Part shown: in pieces, positions 1-10,169 of the stretch
Layout: each line of letters opens with the position of its first letter
Numbering within the stretch: position 1 is the stretch's first letter
Origin: Halichoerus grypus
Taxonomy: Eukaryota > Chordata > Mammalia > Carnivora > Phocidae
Assembly (NCBI RefSeq): GCF_964656455.1
Contig: NC_135717.1
Coordinates: 17,874,775 to 17,938,774 of the forward strand
Reading direction: 5' to 3'
DNA: 64,000 bases
Notes under the pieces: generated by a model
What the model was told of the DNA's origin: nothing
The model's input: only the letters and a program-made list of their open reading frames with translations
Databases searched by the model: none
Program-made: the position numbers and the translations under genes

Positions 1-125
1 TTGGAAGGAATGTACCTTGCTGATGCTTTGATCTTGGACTTGATCTTGGCCTCCAGAACTGTGAGACAGTAGATTTCTGTCGTTTAAGGCCCCCACTTAG
101 TGGTGCTAGCAAACTGACACAGCTA
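1..125 (+). mobile_element. 3' end of a MaLR-type LTR (MLT1/MST-like)
   Basis: The window opens inside an ancient ERVL-MaLR solitary LTR. It shows the familiar 3' part: a 'gatcttggacttg' stretch, then 'cctccagaactgtgag', then a 'tttctgtcgttt' segment that stands for the usual polyadenylation region, and it decays near base 125. The 5' part lies outside the window. No internal retroviral genes follow. Confidence 0.75.
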
Positions 126-1489
126 ATTTATGTTAGTTGTGGCACGTGGCTTCGAACCTGGCCTCCCTCTTGGGCAGACTGTTTGCCCCTTGCTCTCCTC
201 TCTACCTCTCTCTCTTTTTACTTCCTTTGCCTCTGCCTTGCTCTGTCCCGACCTTTCTCCTGTCTTCTTTTTCTCATTCACTGTGTCCTGTCTCCTCATT
301 GCTTAATCCTGCTGAATCTGTTTCTGTCTCCCTCCTTCCCTCCTTGCCCTGCGGACCGAGAGGGGACCCTGGCTCCTGCCTCCCAGCTCCGCCCCCCCCC
401 CCCCCCACTGCCCCATCTCCCTCCGGCCACTGTGTCCCCCAGAGCACTCCTCTGTAATGGCACCACGGACGGATCAAGGCACAGGTGTGTCTGAGTCCCA
501 GGGTGCTAGCCCTGGCTCTGCTGGGGGCCTCGGTGGCGGTGGCTCTGGGTTGGCCATCCGGGGGCCGGGTGCAGAGGCTTCCCAGTCTGAGAGTGGAGGC
601 CCATGAGCCGCAAGAGGAGCCAAGCCGAGCCTCCTCTCCCCCGCTCCTTCCTCTCGACCCTGCTGTGCACACAGGAGCTTCCGACTGAGTGGCTGTCAGC
701 CCAGCCGCCCCACCAGGCCTGGCTGGCGCGGGACACCGGCCCTGGGCATGTTCTGGCGATCACCGTGACCTTGACGCAGTGACTCTTGTTTGTCTGCTCC
801 TGGCTCCTGGTTTCGGCGTCTGCAGAGCAGGCCTGCCCGCCACACCGCAGGCTCAACTTTTAGGACCTGGCCTGTCCCCTCTGTTGCCCCTGCGTCTGGG
901 TCCCCTTGTTGCTCTGAGTGAGCCCCTGAGCTCCTCACGTCCCTAAGCTCCAGGAACTCTGGTGGCCTCCTGTGGAGTTGCAGGGGGACTGAGATGGAGA
1001 CGGGGCTGGAGGAAGTCAAGGCAGGCTGCCGAGAGGGAATTCTGGGGACTGCCCAACACAGGGCACTTTGGAGCTGTCTTCCCAGCCCAGGCCTCCTTCT
1101 CTGAGAGTTTTCTCACCTACAGTGGTGGCCGTGATTTCCTGGGTGGCCTTGCCCTTCCCTGGCTGTGCTGATTGGCCTCTTGGGCTGGACACCTGACCTG
1201 AGCTGGGCCAATCCGCTGCTCTGCCCTGGGAACCTGGAGGACCCAAAGACCGGTCGGGCTCCGTAGGGCTGCATGCCGGGCTGGGGCTGAGGTGACTGCC
1301 TGTGCTCAGAGGAGCAGAGAGGGGCCCAGAAGAAAGACCTCAGAGCTGAGATAACCAGCCTCTCGAGGGGCCGCTCTGCCTGCGGGCGGCTCCTCTCTTC
1401 CGGGAGGGCCTGCATCTGGGTTCAGGGAGACAGCCTTATAACCTTCCATGTTAACGAGCTTCCACGCCCTACCCTGTGAGTGGGTTCTG
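126..1489. other. Unique GC-rich DNA, no gene recognised
   Basis: This stretch is GC-rich and pyrimidine-rich at its left end, with a C-run at about 392-406. Many open frames overlap on both strands, which is what GC-rich noncoding DNA gives by chance. None shows a recognisable domain or convincing splice sites at both ends. I see no repeat family here. Confidence 0.5.
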
Positions 1490-2085
1490 TCTTTTGCAAC
1501 CACACAGCCTCCAGATAGAGCTTTTAAAAATGCAAATCAGATCACAGCGCTCTGTGCTTGGCTCCCTCCAGTGACTTCCCAGAGCCCCAGCTTAGCTCCC
1601 CACGTGTGCCCCAGCCCAAGGCCTGCACGATCCAGCCCTGCTCACTCCTCCTGTGTCCCTCCTTCTGTTTGCCCAGCAGCCACTTAGCCCCAGGCCCTCT
1701 AGCCTCTTTGCTGCTCCTCCAGTGCTCCAGTGTATTCCTGCCCCAGGGACTTTGCACTTGATACGCTTCTCCCTGAGATGCTGTCCCCCAGGATCCTTAC
1801 ATGGCTGGCTTGTCTTCATCAGGCTAAAGCTAGAATGTGCTCTCACCAGAGAGAAGGCCCTGGTCACCTTGTTGAAGGTGCCTCACCCACGCCCGTCTCT
1901 CCATCCCAGCTCCCTGTTTTGTTTCATTCAGCGTGCAAGTTGTCATCTGTTGTTTACTTCTTTGTTTACTTGTTTACAGTCTGTCTCCTCTGCTGGAACT
2001 TCCTGTCTTGTTCATTCCTGAATTTTCAGTGCTTCCAACGGTGCTGGACACATAGTAGGTGCTTAAGGAAGATCTGTCGATTGAA
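1490..2085 (+). mobile_element. L2 LINE, 3' portion
   Basis: The segment follows the L2 3' region in order: 'gcaaatcagatcacagc', a 'aaggcctgcacgatccagccc' block, 'cagggactttgcacttg', 'atggctggct', the T-rich 'tgtttacttgtttacagtctgtctcc' part, and the terminal 'ctggacacatagtaggtgctta'. It is heavily diverged. Long open frames across it are due to its CT-rich sense strand. Confidence 0.85.
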
Positions 2086-3279
2086 TGCAAAAGAAATGGT
2101 AAAAGGGCTGAGAGATGCCCTGGAGCTTGGCTGGGTCTGCTGGGAGGGAGTTAAAGGACGCTTCTCACTCTCCCGCACAGACAGGACCTCTTCTCCTCTT
2201 GCCTGTCGGCTGCTCTGACCCAGTAGGTGATAGTTCTAAAGGTCTCCAAGCAGTGGGTAGAGACCAGGTGGCCGGGCTGCAAGGAGGTGGTGAGTGCAGT
2301 GGAGTGGCAGATCCTCCTGGACCCCTCCGGTCCCCTTCTGGGCCGACATGCGCTCCGCCCACTGGACAAGTATCTGCTCTTTCTCTTGGGGACCCTGGGA
2401 ATGATTTCCCCAGGAGAGTCCCCTGTCTTTCCTAGAGTCCTTTTGTAAGTGACCACAGTTCAGATGCCCCAAGACTGGGGACTTTGGCCCGGGGAAGGGT
2501 CTTGTGTCTGAAAGCGAGCCCCTTCTTGGATAAACTGGTGAGAGAGACCATTTCACGTGAGGGTGAGTTGCCTTCTGCCTGTCTCTCTCTGCTTTGTTTT
2601 AAAAATTCATTGTATTAATTAGATATGCCATTACACACTGATCCCGCACTATATTTCATGCTGTAAAGAGACCACCCTGCCATCAGGCTGCACAGACATC
2701 ACAGGCTTGGGGGGAGACCCCCGAGGGTAGAAGATCGGGCTAGTGTTGGCCATAGCTTCCCTTCTCTCTGGAAAAATGATGGCAAACTCCAAATTACCTA
2801 TGTGAATGGGGAAGAGGCGGGATGAGCAGACATGGTCCAGGGTCCCCCTCACCTCCCTGCCGATAGAATCGGTTGACCAGCAGCTGGTCTCAGTGGATGG
2901 GAGTTTGGTAAACTTTCTTTTCCTTCCTTGCCTGTGGATGGAGGTGCCGATGAGCAGTGCTATGGCAGGGGGAGGTGGCGGCGAGGAGGATGCAAGAAGC
3001 CCAAATAATCCACTCCTTGAATAATCAGCCCTGAATAAAGGAGAGTTGGCGGGACATTGTAGTTGCCTTGGCCTAGAGGTGCTGAGTCTGGGAGACAAGG
3101 AGCAGGCAGACGAGAATGAAAGGGTCTGTCTGGAGAGAGGACGCAGCATCCGGGGTCAATGCGAAGCAACTTGGGGGTGAGGGAACATTTTCTTATTACA
3201 ATTTTAAACTACAAGGGCAAAGGGCTAACACCATGGGGGGAAGGTTGCAGGGAGGAGGAGAGGAGAAACAGACACAGGA
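2086..3279. other. Unique DNA, no gene recognised
   Basis: No repeat family, RNA gene or credible exon is seen. A 166-codon open frame on the minus strand (2649-3149) has no recognisable domain, and its serine/proline-rich composition is that of chance frames. Confidence 0.5.
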
Positions 3280-3560
3280 AGGAGCAATATTTCTTTCTAG
3301 ACAGTAACAACTGCCAAATAACCCCCAGAAACAACGCTCCAAGAGCGTCTGTGGGAAGCTCAGAGAGCTGCTCGTCCTGAAAGAGTTATTGGTTTTGTTC
3401 AAGCTTCATCTGATGCTCGCTTAAAAAAATAGATTTTATTTCCCCTCTTGCAACAGTCTGGAAGGGAAAATCAAGCACATAACAGCTGCCTCGTGTCATC
3501 ATTTAGACGCTGATGAATAAACTGACACCAGCGGGGGTAAGCAAATAGATGGGGAAATGC
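3280..3560. promoter_or_regulatory. Possible conserved noncoding element
   Basis: This repeat-free stretch has balanced composition with clustered AT-rich factor-like words, including 'tcatcatttag' and 'gatgaataaactgacac'. It lacks the decay seen in neighbouring repeats and has no coding frame. The call rests only on texture; conservation cannot be measured here. Confidence 0.25.
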
Positions 3561-3734
3561 GACCCAGCTGCCTCCCTGTGATCTCTGTGTGGATGATCTG
3601 CTGTGGGGATTGTCCAGAGGGGATGTCCCATCCCCACATTGGGTCCTTCCTGCCACTCAGCAGTGTCCCAGGCCTCGCCCTCCATGGTGGCCTAACTTTG
3701 GAGAACACAGGATGTGTGCATGTGAACAAGCAAT

Positions 3735-3880
3735 GGTTAGGAGCGTGGTCTGTGTAGACGGGCTTGAACTGGTGTCCGACACACCCTAGCTGCAAACCCT
3801 GGGCAGCGTCTCCATTCCTGTGAACCTCTGTTGCTTCAGCAATAGAATGAGGAAGATCATAAACGTGGCAGCGATCGCTA
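3735..3880 (+). mobile_element. MIR SINE
   Basis: A diverged MIR in sense orientation: an 'agcgtggtctgtg' head, a 'gcttgaact' middle, then a core-like 'aacctctgttgcttcagcaatagaatgagg' region that parallels the consensus 'cctcagtttcctcatctgtaaaatgggg'. Confidence 0.6.
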
Positions 3881-3884
3881 TGCT

Positions 3885-4175
3885 TATCAATATCCAAGAG
3901 CTCCCTGCATTTCCCAGCCTCCTCTGCTGTTGGATTGGCCATGTGACTGGTGTGGCCAGTGAGGTATGAGTGGAAGTGATGTGTGTCCTTTCCGGGCTGA
4001 GGTGGGTAAGTATACAGTGTTCGCTCCCCATGCTCTCTCTCCCCTGTCTGTGGTGCAGCTAAGTCATGGAAGGAGCCTGGGTCCCTGAGTCACTGCGTGG
4101 ATGGGAGTCATGCGGGACCTTGGGGATTTTGGGGTGTTTGCAACAGCAACTAGTGTTAACTACACAAAGGAATAC
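3885..4175 (+). mobile_element. Ancient interspersed repeat, LTR-like, unclassified
   Basis: The block reads like a mammal-wide repeat ending in 'attttggggtgtttgcaaca', preceded by 'aggagcctgggtccctga' and 'gagtggaagtgatgtgtgtc'. I recognise the pattern as a dispersed ancient repeat but cannot name its family with certainty. A GTAAGT at about 3967 lies inside it and is not taken as a splice site. Confidence 0.5.
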
Positions 4176-4179
4176 AGTA

Positions 4180-4290
4180 GGACTCCTTTGAGAGTCATTG
4201 TGAAAAATTAAACAGGGAGGCAGAGCTTATAAAGAGCTTAGCAAAGTGCCTAGCATGTAGAAAATGTTCAATAAATATTAAGCATGCATA
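4180..4290 (+). mobile_element. MIR SINE, 3' half
   Basis: The 3' half of a MIR: 'aagagcttagcaaagtgcct' followed by 'agcatgtag' and 'ttcaataaatatta', matching the MIR tail that normally reads 'cagtgcctggcacatagtaagcgctcaataaat'. Confidence 0.75.
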
Positions 4291-4299
4291 TTAATTTAT

Positions 4300-4735
4300 T
4301 TCCAAAGCAAATATTTATTGAGCTTATGTCATATGCCAGGCACATGGAGTCATCATAACAACCACAGGCAGGTAAAATTGTGTTTTGGATTAGCATGGTA
4401 ATGTAGAAAGGACTTGGTCACTTGTTCCTTCAGTGTCTGTGAAACCAGCCCCCCGCACACCCCGTGTGCCAGGCATCACACTGAATGGCGGGACACGTGG
4501 ATGAATAAGTCAGTTTCACTCTTAAGTTGCTTGCAGGCTGCTGAGAGATGCACAGGTAGGCAAATAATTCAAATGCTAAGTGACAAGTGTCACACTTTTC
4601 AAAGTGCTAGCGGTGTCCCTCATTCTGCTTGGGGTAATCAGGGAGGGCTTCACAGAGGAGAGGACTTTGAAGTTCAGCCTTGAAGGTCTGCATAAGAATC
4701 AGACAGCTGAGAAAGGGCATTTCAGGCAGAGGGAC
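4300..4735 (-). mobile_element. L2 LINE, 3' portion, antisense
   Basis: Read on the minus strand this is an L2 3' end. Visible on the plus strand are 'atttattgagcttatgtcat' and 'gtgccaggcatcacactg', then 'gggagggcttcacagagga', 'ttgaaggtctg', and 'catttcaggcagagggacag', all in L2 reverse-complement order. Confidence 0.8.
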
Positions 4736-4814
4736 AGGTACATCATCACGAGGTCTTGTGTCTGTTGAGAGTGATGAATATTCTGGGGGCTGGAGTCCAG
4801 GCTATCCATGGCAG

Positions 4815-5312
4815 CCTGAACATTGCCCCTTCCCCAAAATGTCCACAGTAATCTCTGTGACCTGTGAATGTGCCACCTTAAATGGTGAAAGGGACGTTTT
4901 CAGATGTGATTCAATTAAGGATTTTGAGTTGGGGAGATTATCCTGGATTTTCTAGATGAGCCCAAGCTGATCACATGAATCCTTAAAAGTGAAGAATCTT
5001 AGTTGTAGTGGGAGAAGGGGGCGTGTCTATCAGAGAGGAGAGAATCAACAGGGCTGATGTTGCAGATGGTGGAAGGGAAGGTGGGGAGACGAGGGTGTGT
5101 AGCCGAGATGCTCAAAAAGGCGAGGGAACAGAATCTTCCCTAGAGCCTCTCCAAAGGAACACAGCGCTGCCAACACCTTGATTGTCGCCCAGTGGGACCC
5201 ACGTTGGAATTCTGACATATGGAATTCCAAGAAAGATTTTTGTATTGTTTAAAGCCATTAAGCTTGTGGTAATTTGTTACTGCAGCAATGGGCAACGAAT
5301 ATGGCGTCTGAT
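4815..5312 (+). mobile_element. MaLR LTR (MLT1-like), near full length
   Basis: A solitary LTR of the ancient ERVL-MaLR type. It starts with 'ccccaaaatgtccacagtaa', continues with 'cctgtgaatgtgccacctta', 'cagatgtgattcaattaagg' and 'gattatcctggattttctag', and ends with 'gccaacaccttgattgtcgc', 'gtttaaagccattaagcttg' and 'ggtaatttgttactgcagca'. No internal viral sequence is attached. Confidence 0.75.
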
Positions 5313-5534
5313 GGGGAAGGTCAAGTTGACCACACTGGACAGAAGGAGGGGCAGTTGGAGTTGTTCAGATTTATTCTATATGAGCACCAGGTCTCAGATT
5401 TCTGTGACGTTCCCACTTTTTCATGTAATAGTGATACTCTGTATTCTGTATTAATATTAGTTAATATTAATATTCTGAGAAAGATCTGCCTCCTTTGTTT
5501 TAATGAGTGTGAATTTTCCATAAATTGAATGTAT

Positions 5535-5710
5535 ATCTCTTGTTTAATTAACAGACATTTAAGTTATTTCCAGTCCTTTGTTCTTAAAATAATGCTGCAG
5601 TTATCTTGACCTTGTGCTATTTTGCACACGTGTGAGTGTGTCCGTAAGATGAGCTCCAAGAAGTGAAATTGTTGGCTCACGGAGAATATGCATCTTTGGG
5701 AGTCTGCATT
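5535..5710 (-). mobile_element. Old L1 fragment, antisense
   Basis: Words such as 'acatttaagttatttccagt', 'aataatgctgcagt' and 'agaagtgaaattgttggctc' match the reverse complement of the mammalian L1 ORF2 3' region (normally 'ttgggttgtttccac', 'aataatgctgctatgaac', 'agtggaattgctgggtca'). Short and decayed. Confidence 0.65.
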
Positions 5711-5863
5711 TTTAATAAATGTCTGAGGGCATGATGATTCTGGTGAGAACTGAAATTAACATGGAGGTTGCTGAACAGAATTCAGATCTGGGCTCTGTAA
5801 ACATCCCTGTGGCAGGGAGGCCGGGGGAGAGGCTGAAGCAGGGGGCCTTAAGAGAGATGAACT

Positions 5864-5911
<48 letters not shown>

Positions 5912-5918
5912 GGAGAAT
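5864..5918 (+). repeat. (TG)n(GA)n compound microsatellite
   Basis: About seven TG units run directly into about thirteen GA units and then an impure GA tail. The tract is long and fairly pure, so it is likely to vary in length between individuals. Confidence 0.95.
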
Positions 5919-6145
5919 GTGTTCTGGCTTGGCCTGGCCTAGTGTAAGTTGATTTTCTTCTTCTTATTATTTTTTGAAATCAGTTTGGGAAATCCCTAGG
6001 ATATGAGAGGCTTGTTCTCAATGGCCCTGGGTCAGGAGCCATGTGGGGTGTGGGGCCGGAATCCCTGAAGACAAGCGAGGCCTGGATTCTAATCTCTCTT
6101 CTACCTGCTCGCTTTGACCCTGGGCAGATAATTACCTTTGTGATG

Positions 6146-6180
6146 TGGGGGGGGGGGGAGGGGGGGAGGGGCGGGGAGGA
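6146..6180 (+). repeat. G-run tract, potential G-quadruplex
   Basis: Four or more runs of at least four G, separated by single A or C residues, lie within about 35 bp. This satisfies the usual intramolecular G-quadruplex pattern on the plus strand. No promoter or gene is recognised beside it. Confidence 0.8.
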
Positions 6181-6570
6181 ATAGAGAAATGTGTCATTGT
6201 AGCCTTTGAACCAGGTGTTTCCAGATTAGACCCCTTCTGAGGAAGATGAGAGAGAGCACAAGCGTAACTTCCGACGCTCCTATGACTTTTACAGTTACGT
6301 CCGGGTGTTGTAACACAGTATCTCCAATTGTTTTATTTTGGTTGTGTGTTTACATAAGGTTTTTTTGTTGTTGTTTTGTTTTGTTTTTTACTTTGATATT
6401 TTTACTATGAATTCTTCATTCTTGAGCTAATTTTGACTCTTCCCAGGGTGAGCCAGGTTTCAGTGTCATCTAGCTTTTTTGAGAACAGCTCAGGGATCCT
6501 CTGCTCTTCAAGTACTTTCATGGCTGAGAATGTCAGCCCGCTGCCTTTAGACTTGAACGTGCTGCTCCCT

Positions 6571-7184
6571 TGCTATTTATCTTCCTGAAGCCTCCCCCAA
6601 GAACACTGTCCCTGTGTTCTTCCATTTCTCCTGAGGATGGGTTGAGTGCCAGCTCTTCTTGGGCGGCATGGTGGCCCCCTGAGCATGGGGACACTGTCGG
6701 GGGATCAGACAAATGCCATCATTTGCAAGGAGGAACTTTTGGCTGCCAGTTTCAGGGCAGCTGAGCAGAAGATTACCCCTTTTCCTTCCCCTCTTTGGGA
6801 TATTTGTTACTCTAAAAATATTCATGGCAGCTGTATACAGCCACCTAGGCTGTGCACTGCACAACTCCAGGGAATGTCGTTCGTATAAAGCACGGTGTGG
6901 ATGGTGCTCCCAGGGTTGTGCGGGGTGGCGGCCCTGCAAGCTCGTGGCCTGGACTGGGCCTGGAAGTGCAGAATTCTTTTATCCCACTGTTCCCCACATT
7001 TTAGTTTTTCTCATATCACCTTTGTGGATTTGTTCTTAGCCACATGCCCCTGTTCTACTATGATTTTTTTTTTTTGCTCTATATTGGCTCACATTTTCCT
7101 TACATAAATGAATTTAAAAGGGAAACTTTATATTACAATTGGAAATAGAAAACCCAGCACAACTTGCCAAAAATAGAAGAAATA
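6571..7184. other. Unique DNA, no gene recognised
   Basis: Overlapping open frames occur on both strands, but none has a recognisable domain or splice-site support. Toward 7060-7180 the DNA becomes AT-rich without a clear repeat family. Confidence 0.45.
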
Positions 7185-7224
7185 GTATATGCACGCGCGT
7201 GCGCGCGCGTGTGTGTGTGCGTGC
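7185..7224 (+). repeat. Alternating purine-pyrimidine tract (CG/TG), Z-DNA-prone
   Basis: Forty bases alternate strictly between purine and pyrimidine, made of TA, CA, CG and TG steps with two uninterrupted (CG)n cores. This is the classical sequence type for left-handed Z-DNA. It is also an unusual concentration of CpG in AT-rich surroundings. Confidence 0.9.
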
Positions 7225-7555
7225 TTGACACAGAGCAGTGCTATCAAATTCTTGCTGGATACTTCTGCCTTTTTTCCTTGTTTGAAATGGAAGATTAGCA
7301 AGTATTAGAGCGATGTTATGGACAAGCTAGCACAAAACTGAAATTTTCTCCTGGAAGCAATCTGAAGGGTTGGAAGGGAATTGGGAAGGGAAATCATTCC
7401 CCCATGATGTGATTTAGCGCCTGATACCCCCATCACGAGCCACTCACGGGATGTGTGAGGAAACACTGGCCCAGTCTGATGTACCACCCACTCCAGGCTG
7501 CTTGAAGCTCTTGGCAACATCTCCACGGGGTGGGTTAAGCCTTGCTTATATTCTT

Positions 7556-7572
7556 TCACCACTGGGAAATTT
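7556..7572. repeat. Left target-site duplication of L1 insertion
   Basis: The 17-bp sequence 'tcaccactgggaaattt' is repeated exactly at 8526-8542. The two copies bracket the L1 fragment, as expected for target-primed reverse transcription. Confidence 0.95.
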
Positions 7573-7820
7573 TTTTTTTATTTTTATTTTTATTTATTTA
7601 TTTATTTTATTTTTATTTTTATTTTTTTTTAAAGATTTTATTTATTTATTTGAGACAGAATGAGAGAGAGAGAGAGAGCACATGAGAGGGGGGAGGGTCA
7701 GAGGGAGAAGCAGGCTCCCTGCCAAGCAGGGAGCCTGATGCGGGACTCGATCCAGGGACTCCAGGATCATGACCTGAGCCGAAGGCAGTCGCTTAACCAA
7801 CTGAGCCACCCAGGCGCCCC
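7573..7820 (-). mobile_element. CAN-SINE (SINEC), antisense, inside L1 tail
   Basis: A near full-length carnivore tRNA-derived SINE on the minus strand. The T-rich tail is followed by 'aaagattttatttatttatt', a GA-rich block, 'gctccctgccaagcaggga', 'ggactcgatccagggactcc', and the tRNA-like head ending 'gccacccaggcgcccc' at 7820. A 'ggaattttttt' repeat of the host junction follows it, so it probably entered the L1 A-tail after the L1 was in place. Confidence 0.95.
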
Positions 7821-8525
7821 GGGGAATTTTTTTTTTTAATTTTATTTTATTATGTTATGTTAATCACCATACATTACATCATTAGTTCTTGATGTAGTGT
7901 TCCATGATTCATTGTTTGCGTATAACACCAAGTGCTCCATTCAATACGTGCGTGCCCTCTTTAATACACATCACCAGGCTAACCCATCCCCCCACCCCCC
8001 TCCCCTCTAGAACCCTCAGTTTGTTTCTCAGAGTCCATCGTCTCTCTTGGTTCGTCTCCCCTTCCGATTCCCCTGCCTTCATTTTTCCCTTCCTACTATC
8101 TTCTTCTTCTTCTTCTTTTTTTTTTTTTTAACATATAGTGTATTATTTGTTTCAGAGGTACAGGTCTGTGATTCAACAGTCTTGCACAATTCACAGCGCT
8201 CACCATAGCACATACCCTCCCCAGTGTCTATCACCCAGGCACCCCATCCCTCCCACCCCCCACCACTCCAGCAACCTTCAGTTTGTTTCCTGAGATTAAG
8301 AATTCCTCATATCAGTGAGGTCATATGATACATGTCTTTCTCTGTTTGACTTACTTCGCTCAGCATAATACCCTCTAGTTCCATCCATGTTGTTGCAAAT
8401 GGCAAGATTTCGTGGGTTTTTTTTTGATGGCTGCATAATATTCCATTGTATATATATACACCACATCTTCTTTATCCATTCATCTATTGATGGGCATCTT
8501 GGCTCTTTCCATAGTTTGGCTATTG
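7821..8525 (-). mobile_element. 5'-truncated young L1, antisense
   Basis: On the minus strand this runs from the C-terminal end of ORF2 (about 8296-8525; encoded motifs DGTRG, AERSKSNRERHVSYDLTDM) into a long 3' UTR. The UTR holds two related halves separated by a (TTC)n tract at 8100-8117 ('accctcagtttgtttctcag' and 'accttcagtttgtttcctga'). The ORF2 relic is open and little decayed, and the flanking duplication is perfect, so this is a recent carnivore-lineage insertion. Confidence 0.92.
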
Positions 8526-8542
8526 TCACCACTGGGAAATTT
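8526..8542. repeat. Right target-site duplication of L1 insertion
   Basis: Exact second copy of the 17-bp duplication at 7556-7572. Removing the insert rejoins 'ttcaccactgggaaattt' to 'gatgctacc'. Confidence 0.95.
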
Positions 8543-8714
8543 GATGCTACCTTGGAGGGGCCTTTTCCATGGCTGGACTCTTCTTGAATTGTATCGGACA
8601 GATGCCTGCTCCTTGGGCCCAAGTGGGTTTAGTTCCGCTCCTTGGAATCAAGCAGAAAAGTCAAATCCTTCTTCTAAGTTATCTCTCTCCAAACATGCTT
8701 AAAAGTGGGGCCTC

Positions 8715-8935
8715 TATGAGTTACAGCCCCCTGGGTGGAATGCTGAATCCACCACATACTATCTCTGTGTCTTTGGGCAAGGTACTTAACCTCACTGGGC
8801 CTCAGTTTCATCATCTGATAAATGGGAACAATAACAGTACCTCCTTTATGTGGTTTGAGAACTAGACCAGTAAGTGCCTATGGAGACTTCAAACAGTGCC
8901 TGGCACATAGTAATTGCTCAGGAAATGTCTGCTTT
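8715..8935 (+). mobile_element. MIR SINE, well preserved
   Basis: A nearly complete MIR: 'tctgtgtctttgggcaagg', 'tacttaacctcactgggcc', 'tcagtttcatcatctgataa', 'atgggaacaataacagtacc', and 'cagtgcctggcacatagtaa' in consensus order. Confidence 0.9.
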
Positions 8936-8989
8936 TGTTGTTTTCTGTAGCCAGGGACTGTGGCTTCTCATCCTCCCTTACCTTCTCCT

Positions 8990-9130
8990 GGATCGGAAGG
9001 CAGAGGATTCAGGTTCCAGCTTCAGCTTAATATCTGACCGATGATGAGAACTCAGGCAACCCATGGGCGCTCCCTGGGCCTTTGTTTCTACATCCAGAAA
9101 CTGTGGGCTCCATGGTTCTTATGTCCCTCC
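8990..9130 (+). mobile_element. MIR-like fragment
   Basis: A decayed MIR-like segment: 'gattcaggttccagcttc', 'actcaggcaaccc', 'tgggcctttgtttctaca', in the order of the MIR core. Family assignment is tentative. Confidence 0.45.
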
Positions 9131-9262
9131 TCCATCTCTAGCTGATTTGGATAATTCTGTGCCCAGGGCAGAGAGGAAATACCAGGACGAGGTTGGAGGA
9201 CCATTATCTCCATGTTAGCCCCTGTGTGCCACAGAAAAACGATCTATGCTCCCTTTCTCCTT

Positions 9263-9476
9263 TTAAATTTCTTTTTTTTTTTTTTAAGATTTATTTACTT
9301 ATTTGAGAGAGAGAATGAAAATGAATGGGGGGAGGGACAGAGAGAGAGAGGGAGAGAGAATCCTTGAGCAGACTGAGCACAGGGTTCAATCCCAGGACCC
9401 CGAGATCATAACCTGAGCTGAAATCAAGAGTCAGACGGTCAACCGACTGAGCCACTCAGGTACCTCTTAAATTTCT
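9263..9476 (-). mobile_element. CAN-SINE, antisense, with target-site duplication
   Basis: The SINE body is 9273-9466, bracketed by 'ttaaatttct' at 9263-9272 and 9467-9476. The tail and 'taagatttatttacttattt' come first on the plus strand, then a GA-rich block, and the head ends with 'gccactcaggtacct'. It is more diverged than the copy at 7.6 kb, so it is probably older. Confidence 0.93.
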
Positions 9477-9659
9477 CTTTCAAAACATGATTTTGGGGAG
9501 TGAGACAGGACAGCTCATGGATTCCTGATGGTATTTAAAAAAAAAAGGGCAGAAATAAGACTGAGGTATTAGGAAAAGCAGATTTGTGTAGCTTTAACCA
9601 AATCCAACAGATAGGATGGCATAAAAAAAATCACGATCTCCTTAATTTATCAAGCTCCC

Positions 9660-9745
9660 TTGAAAGATGATGATAGTAATAATTGTGAACACTTACTGAA
9701 TCCTTGCCATGCACCAGCTGTCTCATGTGTGGGGTCCCATTTGGT
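9660..9745 (-). mobile_element. MIR SINE fragment, antisense
   Basis: 'gatagtaataattgtgaaca', 'cttactgaatccttgccatg' and 'caccagctgtctcatgtg' parallel the reverse complement of the MIR tail (normally 'gcgcttactatgtgccaggc'). Confidence 0.65.
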
Positions 9746-9749
9746 GCCT

Positions 9750-10150
9750 GACTATGTACAAGGCAATAGTAGCAGCTGTAACAAAGAAACCCAGAGACAT
9801 CTGTGGATTAGCAACGTCTGTGGATTAACATAGTAGCAATTCATTGTTTGCTCATGTAACATTTCAGTGTAGGTGATTCCAGTGGACGGCAGCACTCCTC
9901 CACACGGTGATTCGGGGACCAGGCAATTTCCATAATGTGACTTCACCGCTTCCCACAGTCTTGGAGGCCTGTGTATCTAGGTGGCAGAGGAAAGTGAAGG
10001 CATGCCCGCTTCATAAAAGCCCTCTCCAGGAAGGGCCATGCACCATTCATACTTTACAGGTAGAACCAGTCATGTGACCCCACCAGGATGCAGGGCTGCT
10101 GGAAAATATCATGCCTGGCTGGGTGACCACTTCCTAGCAGTGACCCCACA
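9750..10150 (+). mobile_element. Dispersed repeat, recurrent family A, copy 1
   Basis: This segment starts with 'agctgtaacaaagaaaccc', passes through 'cactcctccacacggtgat' and 'aaagtgaaggcatgcccgc', and ends with 'aaccagtcatgtgaccccac' and 'atgcagggctgctggaaaat'. The same order of landmarks recurs at about 24290, 28700, 40025 and 44670, so these are copies of one ancient repeat. I cannot name the family with confidence. Confidence 0.5.
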
Positions 10151-10169
10151 CTACAGAAGGAGTAGCACA

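Larger units (their letters stand above)
5711..6570. other. Unique DNA with simple repeats
   Basis: No gene is seen. The stretch contains a (TG)n(GA)n microsatellite at 5864-5918, a G-run tract at 6146-6180, and a T/G-rich patch at about 6359-6390. Confidence 0.5.

Noticed and set aside
3960..3975. GTAAGT donor-like site
   Set aside because: It falls within an old dispersed repeat and has no upstream acceptor with an open exon.
7573..7820. tRNA-like sequence in the SINE heads
   Set aside because: These are tRNA-derived SINE promoter regions, not functional tRNA genes; all listed copies have a SINE body and A-rich tail.
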